From: an uncultured Alphaproteobacteria bacterium | GTDB lineage: Bacteria; Pseudomonadota; Alphaproteobacteria; Sneathiellales; Sneathiellaceae | Reading direction: 5' to 3' | NCBI GenBank assembly: GCA_937910835.1 | Contig: CALEMG010000179.1 | Location: 1-6,436, forward strand | Length of the DNA stretch: 6,436 nucleotides | In this document: positions 1 through 6,436 of the stretch, piece by piece | Position numbering within the stretch: the first letter of the stretch is position 1 | How the letters are laid out: the number at the start of each line of letters is the position of its first letter | The notes under the pieces: model-generated | Database searches by the model: none | The model's input: only the letters and a program-made list of their open reading frames with translations | Told to the model about the DNA's origin: nothing | Program-made: the position numbers and the translations under genes

Positions 1-488
1 TTCCACCGCTGTGTCGGCTAAGGTCGAGAGAACGCCGGTGACCTTCATCAGCTCCCAGACTTTCCCCATGTCCGAAAGCGCCGTGAGCAGGGCAATCCGC
101 CGCTTTGCTATCCGGAGTGCAGCCATCACCGCGTCGCGCTCTGTCTCCAGGTCGCAATCCGCATGGAGCGCGTTATATATCCAGCTCAGCGTCCGCTCCG
201 TGCCTTCCTCAACCAGATAACGAAGAAGATGCGGCTCGGCCAATAGGCATCTCGATAAAAACGGGCTGTTACCGAAAATGCTCGCAAGGATTTTGGATCC
301 AGCATCCGTGCCCTCAAGCCGTGCGGCGAAGGCCGTGAGGTCGGGATCTCGGCGGTGACCTCCCGCCAGCTTTCAAGGCCGACGGCGAGCATTTCCGCAT
401 CGCCGGGCGCGGGAAGTTCCGCCATCACGTCGGGGAACGGAATTTTTTCTATTTCTGCGATATCCTGCATTCCTAATCCGGGTTGCAT
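1..488 (-). CDS. glnE: GlnE, bifunctional glutamine synthetase adenylyltransferase/adenylyl-removing enzyme; 5' part only, with apparent frameshift
   Basis: GlnE attaches and removes AMP on glutamine synthetase in response to PII signalling, so it tunes nitrogen assimilation in the cytoplasm. Only the N-terminal part is present; the gene runs off the left edge. The family hallmark FGNSPFLSR is read near positions 280-250. It is followed by AEPHLLRYLVEEGTER and, near 120-1, by ALRIAKRRIALLTALSDMG and KVWELMKVTGVLSTLAD, typical of the N-terminal adenylyl-removing half. The reading frame is broken. From ATG 488 one frame encodes a GlnE-like start ending in AVGLESWRE (to about 360). The conserved remainder (GHRRDPDLTAFAARL onward) lies in another frame, which has a stop at 375-373 and no ATG/GTG/TTG before FGNSPF. 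Adding one base near 360 would join them. The start is uncertain: 488, 470 and 425 are all in-frame ATGs, none with a strong ribosome binding site. Family identity is secure; whether this copy is functional is not. Confidence 0.88.
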
Positions 489-508
489 GGGTTACGATAC
501 TAGGACCA

Positions 509-536
509 ATTATCAGGACAGACTTTTTTTATACAA
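509..536 (-). promoter_or_regulatory. Candidate sigma-70-type promoter for glnE
   Basis: On the minus strand, TTGTAT (536-531) and GATAAT (514-509) are separated by 16 bases. The -10 box matches the TATAAT consensus at five of six positions; the -35 box matches TTGACA only at its first three. The spacer contains a run of seven A residues (minus strand). The predicted transcript would start near 502, a short distance upstream of the possible glnE start codons at 488 and 470. This comes from pattern matching alone; AT-rich intergenic DNA gives such matches by chance. Confidence 0.3.
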
Positions 537-561
537 GCCTTATTAAAAGCGAATATTTCAG

Positions 562-3500
562 TTGGTTAGAAGCACTTCCAGATTATTGTACCGGACCCTG
601 ATGGGGGTCGTCGTGCTTGTCTTTATCGTTGCGCTTGCGCTGGTCGCGGGGCTGTCGCGCGGACCGATGTCGCTGTCTTTTATCGAACCCTATGTGGTGC
701 AGATACTGGAAGCGCAATATCCGGATGTTGATTTTTCCTTTCAGAACCTGGAATTGGAATGGAACGCCCGCGACAAAAACCTGATGGTGGCGATCGACGA
801 TCTTGAGATAGCGGACGAGAAACGCCGGGCTGCCTCCATCCCCTATGTGACAATGGTGTTCAGTGGCGCGGCGATGCTCCGGGGCCGGATCGCACCGGCG
901 GAGCTGGAATTCACTGGCCTTAAAATCCGCCTGACCCGAAACAAGAACGGTGAGATCAAGTTCGGCTATGAGCATAGCCTGATGGCTGAAGACAACAAGC
1001 CTACACAGCCCGCGCCCGAGACTGAAGAGAGTCTGGAGGAGGTCGCCTTGGAGGATGGCTACCTCGGTATCCTGAAGGAGTTGAGCCGGGAGCCTGACCC
1101 GGAAAGCCTGACCGGCTATCTCAAACGGCTGGAACTATATGATTCCGCCGTTTTTATCGAGGATGAAATATTGGGCCGCTTCTGGCGGGTGACCGGGGTC
1201 GATGTCTTTGTCTGGCGCGAAGAGCGGGGCCTGCGCGGGCAGGCCAGCGGAAACATCAAGGTTGGGAACGAGAATGTCTCTGTGGTGGCGCTCGGTGATT
1301 ATGACCGGGAGTTCAAACGCACGCAGATCGACGGACAGTTCAATGACTTGCCGCTCCCGCTGGTCGGGGAGCAGGTGGCGGAACTGGAGATGCTGAAAGG
1401 CATTGACCTGTCCTTGTCCGGGCATGTCAATCTCGACCTCGATGAGAAATTTAGCTTCGATACCCTGGGCTTCGATGTGACCGCGGATGCCGGTGCCGTC
1501 GATCTGCCGGATTTATATAAGCAGCCTTTGACAATCGATGCCCTCACAGTTTCGGGGGAAGTGACGGGCGACTTCAGGAAAGTCACTCTCGAAAATGTAA
1601 AGGCCGAAACCCTGGGCGCAGCAGTCGAGATAGAAGGGGTTGTCGAGATGGCGGAGGAGGGCAAAGGCCTGACGCTTGCGGGCGACCTCAGCAATCTCAA
1701 GGGCATCGATCTCGGGCGGTTTTGGCCCTATTCCATGGCGAGCAACGGTTATAACTGGGTGACGAAGAATATTCGCGACGGCATAGTGCCGAAGGCGAGC
1801 TTTACGATCGACTTGCCGCCCGGCACGCTGGAAAGCGGGGATATCCCGAAAGATTCCGTGGTCCTCAAATTCGATTTGAAGGGCGGATCGGCTGATTATT
1901 ATGCGCCGCTTCCCAGGGTCACCGACATTGACGGGAGTGGGGTGCTGACGGAAACCGGGGTCACGATCAGCGGCCTGACCGGCAAGCTGGGTAGCCTCGA
2001 TGTGACGTCCGACAAAGTGATCATTAACGAGTTCGATAAATATGACCAGCTTGCCGATATCGTCATCCGCGTGACAGGCAGCAGCCGGGAAATCTTTACC
2101 TTCCTCGATCTGGAGCCGCTCGGCCTCGCGTCTCCTTACGGCATTGTCCCTGCTGCGATGACGGGGACAGGGACGGTCGATGCCTCTTTCAAGTTTCCGC
2201 TGCGCTTCGATTTGAAGCTTGAGAATGTTGAATATGCTGCGAAGGGCGATTTTACTGCTGCCACCATCCCGGACGTGGCGGGAGACGTGACCCTTACCAA
2301 GGGCGCGCTGAACGTTGCCGTTGATCCGAAAGGGGTGCAGGTGGCGGGATCTGCGGCGCTCAATGACGTGCCGGCGGAGATTGAGGCGGAAAGCTGGTTT
2401 TCCGGCGCGAAGGAAGGATATCGCCGCTATGTCCTGAACGCGGTACCGGATGATGCGGATCGGAAAGCACTTCATGTTTCGACGCCATTCCTGCAGGGAC
2501 CGATGACGACGGAGATTACTTTAGAGACCGTGCCGGATGGCAGCGCGACAGGCAATGTCCGGATTGACCTTACGGAGACAACGGTAGTCGCCGATACACT
2601 GCACTGGTCCAAGGTGGCGGGTGTGGCCGGGCTATTCACAGCGGATATCAGCTCCACAGCGGCGGATGTGGCCACGCTTTCAAATATCAAGGTGACGGCG
2701 GGGGATCTGACCGCGGCGGGCACAGCGGTGATGAACAAGGATATGCTGACCGAACTCACCCTGCCTACGGTTCGCTACGGGGAGAATGACTTCAATGTCG
2801 ACTTCACCCAATCGACGAAGGGGGAGATGAAGGTCGAGGTACATGGCGCGCAGTTTGACCTGAAACCCTTCGTGGTGGCGACTTATGATTTGAATGAGGC
2901 GGATATCGACGGCCCGGAACAGAGCCGCCTGATCGATATCCATGTCGAACTGGACCGGATGCTGCTTGATCAGGATCTGACCCTGAACAACGTCATCACG
3001 GACATGAATATCGACGGAAACTTGATCAGGACGGCCATGACCAAAGGCCAATTCGAGGGCGACAAGAGTTTCGAATTCAAGATCAACCCGTCACCTCTGG
3101 GCCGACAGATCAGCTTTTTCTCCGATGATGCGGGGTCGCTCTTTCGCGGACTGGATCTTTATGATGACTTCCGTGACGGCAAGTTGAAACTGACGGCTGA
3201 AATTGACGACAGCCTACCCTCCCGTCCGGCCAAAGGAACGATCGAGATCAAGGATGTGCGCGTCGTGAATGCGCCGGTGCTCGGCAAGATACTGACCCTC
3301 GGTTCTCTCGGCGGGATCGTTGATTTGCTACGCGGGGAGGGGATGGTCTTCGCCACGGTCGAGGGGCCGTTCACCTATGAGAAAGGGATTTTCAAGACGA
3401 AGGACTTCCGCGCCGTCGGGTCTATCGGTATCACGCTGACCGGCACGGTGGATCAACCGGCCAACGAGATCGACATGTTCGGTACGGTAATCCCGTCCTA

Positions 3501-3741
3501 TACGCTAAATTCCATGCTTGGGAATATTCCCATTCTCGGTACGCTGCTCGTCGGCAAGAAGGGGGAGGGGATATTCGGCTTTTCCTACAAGGTGAAGGGT
3601 GGGCTGGAAGATACGGATATAAGCGTCAACGCTGTCTCGGCGCTGGCCCCCGGTATCCTCCGTCGCATGTTTTTCGAGCCTTGGGATCAGGACGATATTG
3701 AGCCCCCCTCGACCAGCAAGGACAGCCGCCCGAGCCCGTAG
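562..3741 (+). CDS. YhdP-family (DUF3971) AsmA-like envelope protein
   Basis: This is a large AsmA-superfamily protein of 1059 residues, anchored in the inner membrane with its bulk in the periplasm. Residues 1-13 are basic (arginines at 3, 7 and 11) and precede one hydrophobic segment at about 14-32. Residues 33-140 resemble the family N-terminal module, and an acidic linker follows (about 140-175). A DUF3971-like central part includes FWPY (387-390) and NWVTKNIRDG (from 398). The C-terminal AsmA-like module is clear: GTIEIKDVRVVNAP (892-905), GTVIPSYTLNSMLG (974-987), IPILGTLL, then a short polar tail. E. coli YhdP helps move phospholipids between inner and outer membranes through a long beta-groove; a similar role here is inferred. 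The start is TTG 562, the only standard start before ATG 601; it is preferred because it supplies the basic flank of the anchor. Its ribosome binding site is weak. It is divergent from glnE and convergent with tyrS. Family confidence is high; the exact start is less sure. Confidence 0.88.
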   Translation: MVRSTSRLLYRTLMGVVVLVFIVALALVAGLSRGPMSLSFIEPYVVQILEAQYPDVDFSFQNLELEWNARDKNLMVAIDDLEIADEKRRAASIPYVTMVFSGAAMLRGRIAPAELEFTGLKIRLTRNKNGEIKFGYEHSLMAEDNKPTQPAPETEESLEEVALEDGYLGILKELSREPDPESLTGYLKRLELYDSAVFIEDEILGRFWRVTGVDVFVWREERGLRGQASGNIKVGNENVSVVALGDYDREFKRTQIDGQFNDLPLPLVGEQVAELEMLKGIDLSLSGHVNLDLDEKFSFDTLGFDVTADAGAVDLPDLYKQPLTIDALTVSGEVTGDFRKVTLENVKAETLGAAVEIEGVVEMAEEGKGLTLAGDLSNLKGIDLGRFWPYSMASNGYNWVTKNIRDGIVPKASFTIDLPPGTLESGDIPKDSVVLKFDLKGGSADYYAPLPRVTDIDGSGVLTETGVTISGLTGKLGSLDVTSDKVIINEFDKYDQLADIVIRVTGSSREIFTFLDLEPLGLASPYGIVPAAMTGTGTVDASFKFPLRFDLKLENVEYAAKGDFTAATIPDVAGDVTLTKGALNVAVDPKGVQVAGSAALNDVPAEIEAESWFSGAKEGYRRYVLNAVPDDADRKALHVSTPFLQGPMTTEITLETVPDGSATGNVRIDLTETTVVADTLHWSKVAGVAGLFTADISSTAADVATLSNIKVTAGDLTAAGTAVMNKDMLTELTLPTVRYGENDFNVDFTQSTKGEMKVEVHGAQFDLKPFVVATYDLNEADIDGPEQSRLIDIHVELDRMLLDQDLTLNNVITDMNIDGNLIRTAMTKGQFEGDKSFEFKINPSPLGRQISFFSDDAGSLFRGLDLYDDFRDGKLKLTAEIDDSLPSRPAKGTIEIKDVRVVNAPVLGKILTLGSLGGIVDLLRGEGMVFATVEGPFTYEKGIFKTKDFRAVGSIGITLTGTVDQPANEIDMFGTVIPSYTLNSMLGNIPILGTLLVGKKGEGIFGFSYKVKGGLEDTDISVNAVSALAPGILRRMFFEPWDQDDIEPPSTSKDSRPSP

Positions 3742-3748
3742 GCGTGCG

Positions 3749-5002
3749 TCAGACTGGCAGGATCAGATAATGTCGCTTCTTGCCCGCCGAAAGCTTGATC
3801 CGTCCTTCCGCATCGAGGCTATCGAGGGTGAGGACAGCTTTCTCATCGGCAATTTTCTCGTCATTGAGCCGCGCGCCGCCGCCCTTGATCAATTTCCGCG
3901 CTTCGGAATTTGAATTCGCAAGGCCCGTCCGCTGAAATAGCGTTGCGGCGGGAATGCCGCCTGCGAGGTCGTCTTTCGGGATTTCCAGCGTCGGCAACCC
4001 TTCGGCGGTCTCGCCCATCTCGAAGGTACGCCTTGCGGTTTCGGCTGCAGCCTCGGCCGCCTCCTTGCCATGGGCCATCTCGGTACAGGCATCGGCGAGG
4101 ATTTTCTTCGCCTCGTTCAGCTCCGCCCCGTCGAGACTTTCCAGCCGCATAACTTCATCAAGCGGGATTTCGGTAAAGAGCCTGAGGAACTTTCCGACAT
4201 CGGCGTCCTCGGTATTGCGCCAGAATTGCCAATAATCGTATGCGCTCAGCATATCCTCATTGAGCCACATGGCGCCGCCCGCCGTCTTGCCCATTTTTGC
4301 GCCCGAGGAGGTGGTCAGCAAGGGTGAGGTCATCCCGAACAGGGAAAAGCCATTCGTCCGTCGGCCGAGTTCAACACCATTGACGATATTGCCCCACTGA
4401 TCGGAACCGCCAAGTTGCAGGCTGCAGTTATAGTTCTTCTTGAGTTCGACGAAATCATAGGCCTGCAGGATCATGTAGTTGAATTCAAGGAAGGTCATTG
4501 ATTCCTCGCGTTCCAGTCGCAGCTTCACGCTATCAAAGGAGAGCATGCGGTTGATCGAGAAATGCGGCCCGTATTCGCGCAGGAAGGGGATATATTCGAG
4601 CTTGTCGAGCCAGTCCGCGTTATTGACCATGATGGCATCGGTCGGGCCGTCGCCAAAAGTGAGAAACTTCTCGAACACTTTCTTGATGCCGTCCATATTT
4701 TCCTGGATGACTTCATCGGTGATCAGCGGGCGGCTTTCGTCGCGCCCGGTCGGGTCCCCGACCTTTGTCGTCCCACCACCCATCAGCACGATCGGCTTGT
4801 GCCCGGCCTGTTGCAGACGGCGCAGGATCATGATTTGCATAAGGCTGCCCGCATGGAGGCTTTTCGCCGTGCAGTCAAAACCGATATAGGCGGTCACAAT
4901 CCCTTCAGCAAAAGCTTTATCCAGCGCGTCTAAATCTGTACATTGATGCATATAGCCGCGTTCAGTGAAGACTTTCAGGAAGTCGGAGCGTAATTCGGTC
5001 AT
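3749..5002 (-). CDS. tyrS: Tyrosyl-tRNA synthetase (TyrRS)
   Basis: This class I aminoacyl-tRNA synthetase charges tRNA-Tyr with tyrosine using ATP, in the cytoplasm. From ATG 5002 it is 417 residues, the usual bacterial length. Visible parts, in order: AYIGFDCTAKSLHAGSL (38-54), where HAGS (50-53) stands in for the HIGH box; GGGTTKVGDPTGRDES (75-90); the tyrosine-pocket region YMILQAYDF (176-184); QLGGSDQWGNIVNG (196-209); the KMSKS-equivalent KMGKT (236-240); and a C-terminal S4 RNA-binding domain from about 350 (TGLANSNSEARKLIKGGG) to the end. An in-frame ATG at 5041 would add 13 residues (MALLNLIRTELRP), but family members typically begin near MTELRSDFL, so 5002 is chosen. Neither start has a strong ribosome binding site. 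The 3' end faces the YhdP-like gene with a 7-base gap and no visible terminator hairpin. All core motifs are present, so the enzyme should be active. Confidence 0.97.
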   Translation of the reverse strand: MTELRSDFLKVFTERGYMHQCTDLDALDKAFAEGIVTAYIGFDCTAKSLHAGSLMQIMILRRLQQAGHKPIVLMGGGTTKVGDPTGRDESRPLITDEVIQENMDGIKKVFEKFLTFGDGPTDAIMVNNADWLDKLEYIPFLREYGPHFSINRMLSFDSVKLRLEREESMTFLEFNYMILQAYDFVELKKNYNCSLQLGGSDQWGNIVNGVELGRRTNGFSLFGMTSPLLTTSSGAKMGKTAGGAMWLNEDMLSAYDYWQFWRNTEDADVGKFLRLFTEIPLDEVMRLESLDGAELNEAKKILADACTEMAHGKEAAEAAAETARRTFEMGETAEGLPTLEIPKDDLAGGIPAATLFQRTGLANSNSEARKLIKGGGARLNDEKIADEKAVLTLDSLDAEGRIKLSAGKKRHYLILPV

Positions 5003-5059
5003 GGGACGTAATTCTGTTCTAATGAGGTTCAAGAGCGCCATCGTTTAGCACATATGGGG

Positions 5060-5076
5060 CGCATTTTAAAAGTGCG
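5060..5076. repeat. Short imperfect palindrome between tyrS and anmK
   Basis: CGCATTTTAAAAGTGCG reads as arms CGCA/TGCG around the self-complementary core TTTTAAAA, with one extra G breaking the symmetry. It lies 58 bases upstream of the tyrS start and 9 bases before the anmK start. Its placement would suit an operator or a small mRNA hairpin over the anmK ribosome binding site, but it is short enough to be chance. Confidence 0.3.
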
Positions 5077-5083
5077 GGATGAG
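5076..5083 (+). promoter_or_regulatory. Probable ribosome binding site of anmK
   Basis: GGGATGAG precedes the tandem start codons ATGATG (5086 and 5089). The GGGA part is 9 bases before the second ATG and the GAG part is 5 before it, so spacing suits 5089 slightly better than 5086. The match to the anti-Shine-Dalgarno sequence is modest. Confidence 0.4.
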
Positions 5084-5085
5084 AA

Positions 5086-6207
5086 ATGATGCACAATAAA
5101 CAAAATCATGGTGAGAACGCGTCACTTCGCGCCCTCGGGCTGATGAGCGGAACATCGCTCGACGGGGTGGATGCGGCAATCATCGAAACCGACGGCATTG
5201 AGGTTTTCGATCATGGCCCTGTTCGCTCCACACCTTACGACCCGGCGTTCCGCGCGCGGTTGCGCGATGTTCTCGGGAAAGAGGCGGCACCCGCAGACCT
5301 GATCGCGGAATTCACCAGGGTGCAAGCGGATTTTGTGCTCGCACTGCTGGCGGCGAATAACCTCTCGCCTAGTGATATCGACCTGATTGGCTTTCACGGC
5401 CAGACGATTTTTCACGATCCCGCCAACCGACTTACTGTGCAGATTGGCGATGGCGCAATGATGGCGGAGCTGACGGGCATCGATACAGTTGCCGAATTTC
5501 GCCATGCGGATGTCGCGTCCGGCGGGGAGGGAGCGCCCTTCGCATCGCTCTATCACCGGGCGCTGGCGACGGAGCTTGCAGGGCCGCTCGCTTTGCTTAA
5601 CCTCGGCGGGGTCGGCAATGTCACCTATATTGACGGCGATGAGGTGCTGGCCTTCGATACCGGGCCGGCCAATGCCCTGCTCGATGACTGGATATTAGCC
5701 CATACGGGCAACCCCTTTGATGAGGGCGGCAAGATTGCCGCGAGGGGGCAGGTGAATGAGGCGGTCCTTGCGCAACTGCTCGATAATCCCTATTTCGATC
5801 TGAAACCGCCCAAAAGCCTTGATCGCGATGAATTTCCGGTGGCGGCGGCCGTCAGCGGCCTTAGCCTTGAGGAAGGGGCAGCGACCTTGCTGCATTTCAC
5901 AAGCGAGAGCATCCGCCGGGCGCTGGCCCATCTGCCGGGGAAACCGGCACGCTGGTTGCTGACCGGCGGCGGGCGGAAGAACCCGGCGCTGGTGCAGGCG
6001 ATTGAGGCGGTCGCTCAGGTCCCGGTGGAACCGGTGGAGGCTGTCGACTGGCGCGGCGATGATCTGGAGGCGGAGGCCTTTGCCTTTCTCGCCGTCCGGA
6101 GTGTACGCGGCCTTCCCTTAAGCCTGCCGACGACGACGGGCGTGCCGGAACCAATGACGGGCGGGCAATTTTATCCCGCGCCGTCCAAAGAACGCGTGAG
6201 GGCTTAA
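5086..6207 (+). CDS. anmK: Anhydro-N-acetylmuramic acid kinase (AnmK)
   Basis: AnmK uses ATP to open the 1,6-anhydro ring of anhydro-MurNAc and phosphorylate it to MurNAc-6-phosphate, a cytoplasmic step in recycling peptidoglycan released by lytic transglycosylases. The protein is 373 residues, the normal size. Visible motifs of the ASKHA-type fold: LGLMSGTSLDGVDAA (17-31), the nucleotide phosphate loop; GFHGQTIFHDP (102-112); VAEFRHADVASGGEGAP (135-151); LLNLGGVGNVTYIDG (170-184); and FDTGPANALLDDW (190-202), whose Asp191 corresponds to the catalytic base described in the family. GGKIAARG (214-221), LLTGGGRKNP (291-300) and MTGGQFYP (357-364) follow. All key motifs are intact. About 16 poorly conserved residues precede the first motif; either ATG 5086 or ATG 5089 may be used. 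It is divergent from tyrS, with its 3' end 2 bases from the convergent hydrolase gene. The downstream partner that would use MurNAc-6-P (MurQ) is not in the window. Confidence 0.96.
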   Translation: MMHNKQNHGENASLRALGLMSGTSLDGVDAAIIETDGIEVFDHGPVRSTPYDPAFRARLRDVLGKEAAPADLIAEFTRVQADFVLALLAANNLSPSDIDLIGFHGQTIFHDPANRLTVQIGDGAMMAELTGIDTVAEFRHADVASGGEGAPFASLYHRALATELAGPLALLNLGGVGNVTYIDGDEVLAFDTGPANALLDDWILAHTGNPFDEGGKIAARGQVNEAVLAQLLDNPYFDLKPPKSLDRDEFPVAAAVSGLSLEEGAATLLHFTSESIRRALAHLPGKPARWLLTGGGRKNPALVQAIEAVAQVPVEPVEAVDWRGDDLEAEAFAFLAVRSVRGLPLSLPTTTGVPEPMTGGQFYPAPSKERVRA

Positions 6208-6209
6208 GG

Positions 6210-6436
6210 TCAGTCTTCCTCTTCGTCCTCGCCGTTCAGGCGCATGTCGAGATAGTCATCGACGGATACCATCAGCTTATCGAGGGTGTTCTCGAAGAAA
6301 TGATCGGCGTCGGGAATTTCATCATAGTGAATGGTGATGCCCTTTTGCGCCTTCAGCTTTTCAACCAGCTTCTTGATGTCTTTTCGCGGCACCAGAACGT
6401 CTTGGTCACCATGAATGATGATGCCGGAAGACGGAC
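6210..6436 (-). CDS. Alpha/beta hydrolase (COG2945-like), C-terminal fragment cut by the window edge
   Basis: Only the last 75 or so residues are present; the start and the nucleophile serine lie beyond the right edge. The fragment has the end of an alpha/beta-hydrolase fold: a strand leading to IIIHGDQDVLVP, whose second Asp is the likely acid of the triad, then a helix (RKDIKKLVEKLKAQKG), a strand (ITIHYDEIP) and DADHFF, whose His is the likely catalytic histidine. A final helix (LDKLMVSVDDYLDMRL) leads to an acidic tail, NGEDEEED. This pattern matches the small bacterial hydrolases of the COG2945/dienelactone-hydrolase-like group; the substrate is unknown. The GTG at 6392 is an internal valine codon, since the frame stays open to the edge with conserved sequence. 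It converges on anmK with a 2-base gap, so transcripts of the two genes may overlap at their 3' ends. Confidence 0.85.
   Translation of the reverse strand, partial: PSSGIIIHGDQDVLVPRKDIKKLVEKLKAQKGITIHYDEIPDADHFFENTLDKLMVSVDDYLDMRLNGEDEEED

Larger units (their letters stand above)
5003..5085. promoter_or_regulatory. Divergent tyrS/anmK intergenic region
   Basis: This 83-base gap separates the two divergent start codons and must hold the promoters or leaders of both genes unless they lie inside coding sequence. I found no convincing -35/-10 pair on either strand; TTCAAG (5028-5033) with CATATG (5051-5056) at 17-base spacing on the plus strand is only a weak match. No T-box-like leader, long hairpin or terminator is visible, so there is no sign of attenuation control of tyrS. 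Confidence 0.4.

Noticed and set aside
355..368. Programmed ribosomal frameshifting in glnE
   Set aside because: A -1 shift at GAG/GTC would join the frames, but there is no slippery heptamer, and GlnE is not a family in which I know of recoding. An error or mutation is simpler.
186..488. A separate 100-residue small protein on the minus strand
   Set aside because: Its first 40 or so residues are the GlnE N-terminus; the remainder is out-of-frame translation of the conserved GlnE body, so it is a product of the frameshift and not its own gene.
524..530. The T-run as an intrinsic terminator
   Set aside because: No GC-rich hairpin precedes it on either strand, and its position between two divergent start regions fits a promoter spacer better.
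1513..2475. A 320-codon open frame on the minus strand opposite the YhdP-like gene
   Set aside because: It lies wholly inside a well-supported gene. Its translation is rich in Arg, His and Ile with no recognisable family motif, as expected for an antisense shadow in GC-rich DNA.
3735..3760. A shared bidirectional terminator between the YhdP-like gene and tyrS
   Set aside because: The gap is 7 bases, and neither a stable inverted repeat nor a T-run is visible around it.
6210..6392. A complete 60-residue protein starting at GTG 6392
   Set aside because: The frame stays open upstream to the window edge and encodes the conserved IIIHGDQDVLVP segment of an alpha/beta hydrolase, so the GTG is an internal valine.

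Overview
The window looks like a chromosomal housekeeping segment from an alphaproteobacterium. This is inferred from protein style and gene order: a TyrS with a HAGS/KMGKT active-site signature, an AnmK gene divergent from tyrS, and a YhdP-type AsmA-like giant protein with glnE nearby. Base composition by eye is moderately GC-rich, with a short AT-rich intergenic stretch. I cannot name a genus. No mobile elements, tRNA or rRNA genes, CRISPR arrays or phage genes are visible.

Layout, left to right. (1) Positions 1-488, minus strand: the 5' part of glnE, the glutamine synthetase adenylyltransferase/deadenylase. It runs off the left edge and carries an apparent one-base frameshift near position 360. 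(2) Positions 489-561: an AT-rich divergent intergenic region with a candidate promoter for glnE. (3) Positions 562-3741, plus strand: a 1059-residue YhdP/DUF3971 AsmA-like envelope protein with an N-terminal membrane anchor and a clear AsmA-like C-terminal module. (4) Positions 3749-5002, minus strand: tyrS, converging on the previous gene with a 7-base gap. (5) Positions 5003-5085: a short divergent intergenic region with a small imperfect palindrome. (6) Positions 5086-6207, plus strand: anmK, a peptidoglycan-recycling kinase. (7) Positions 6210-6436, minus strand: the C-terminal part of an alpha/beta hydrolase, cut by the right edge and separated from anmK by only 2 bases.

Strands alternate gene by gene, so no two genes here form an obvious operon. 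Two genes concern the cell envelope: the YhdP-like protein (probable lipid traffic between membranes) and AnmK (cell-wall sugar recycling). The others serve nitrogen regulation (GlnE), translation (TyrS) and an unknown hydrolase activity. I found no convincing sign of a new biological system. The most notable item is the interrupted glnE reading frame, which is either a real lesion or a sequence error.
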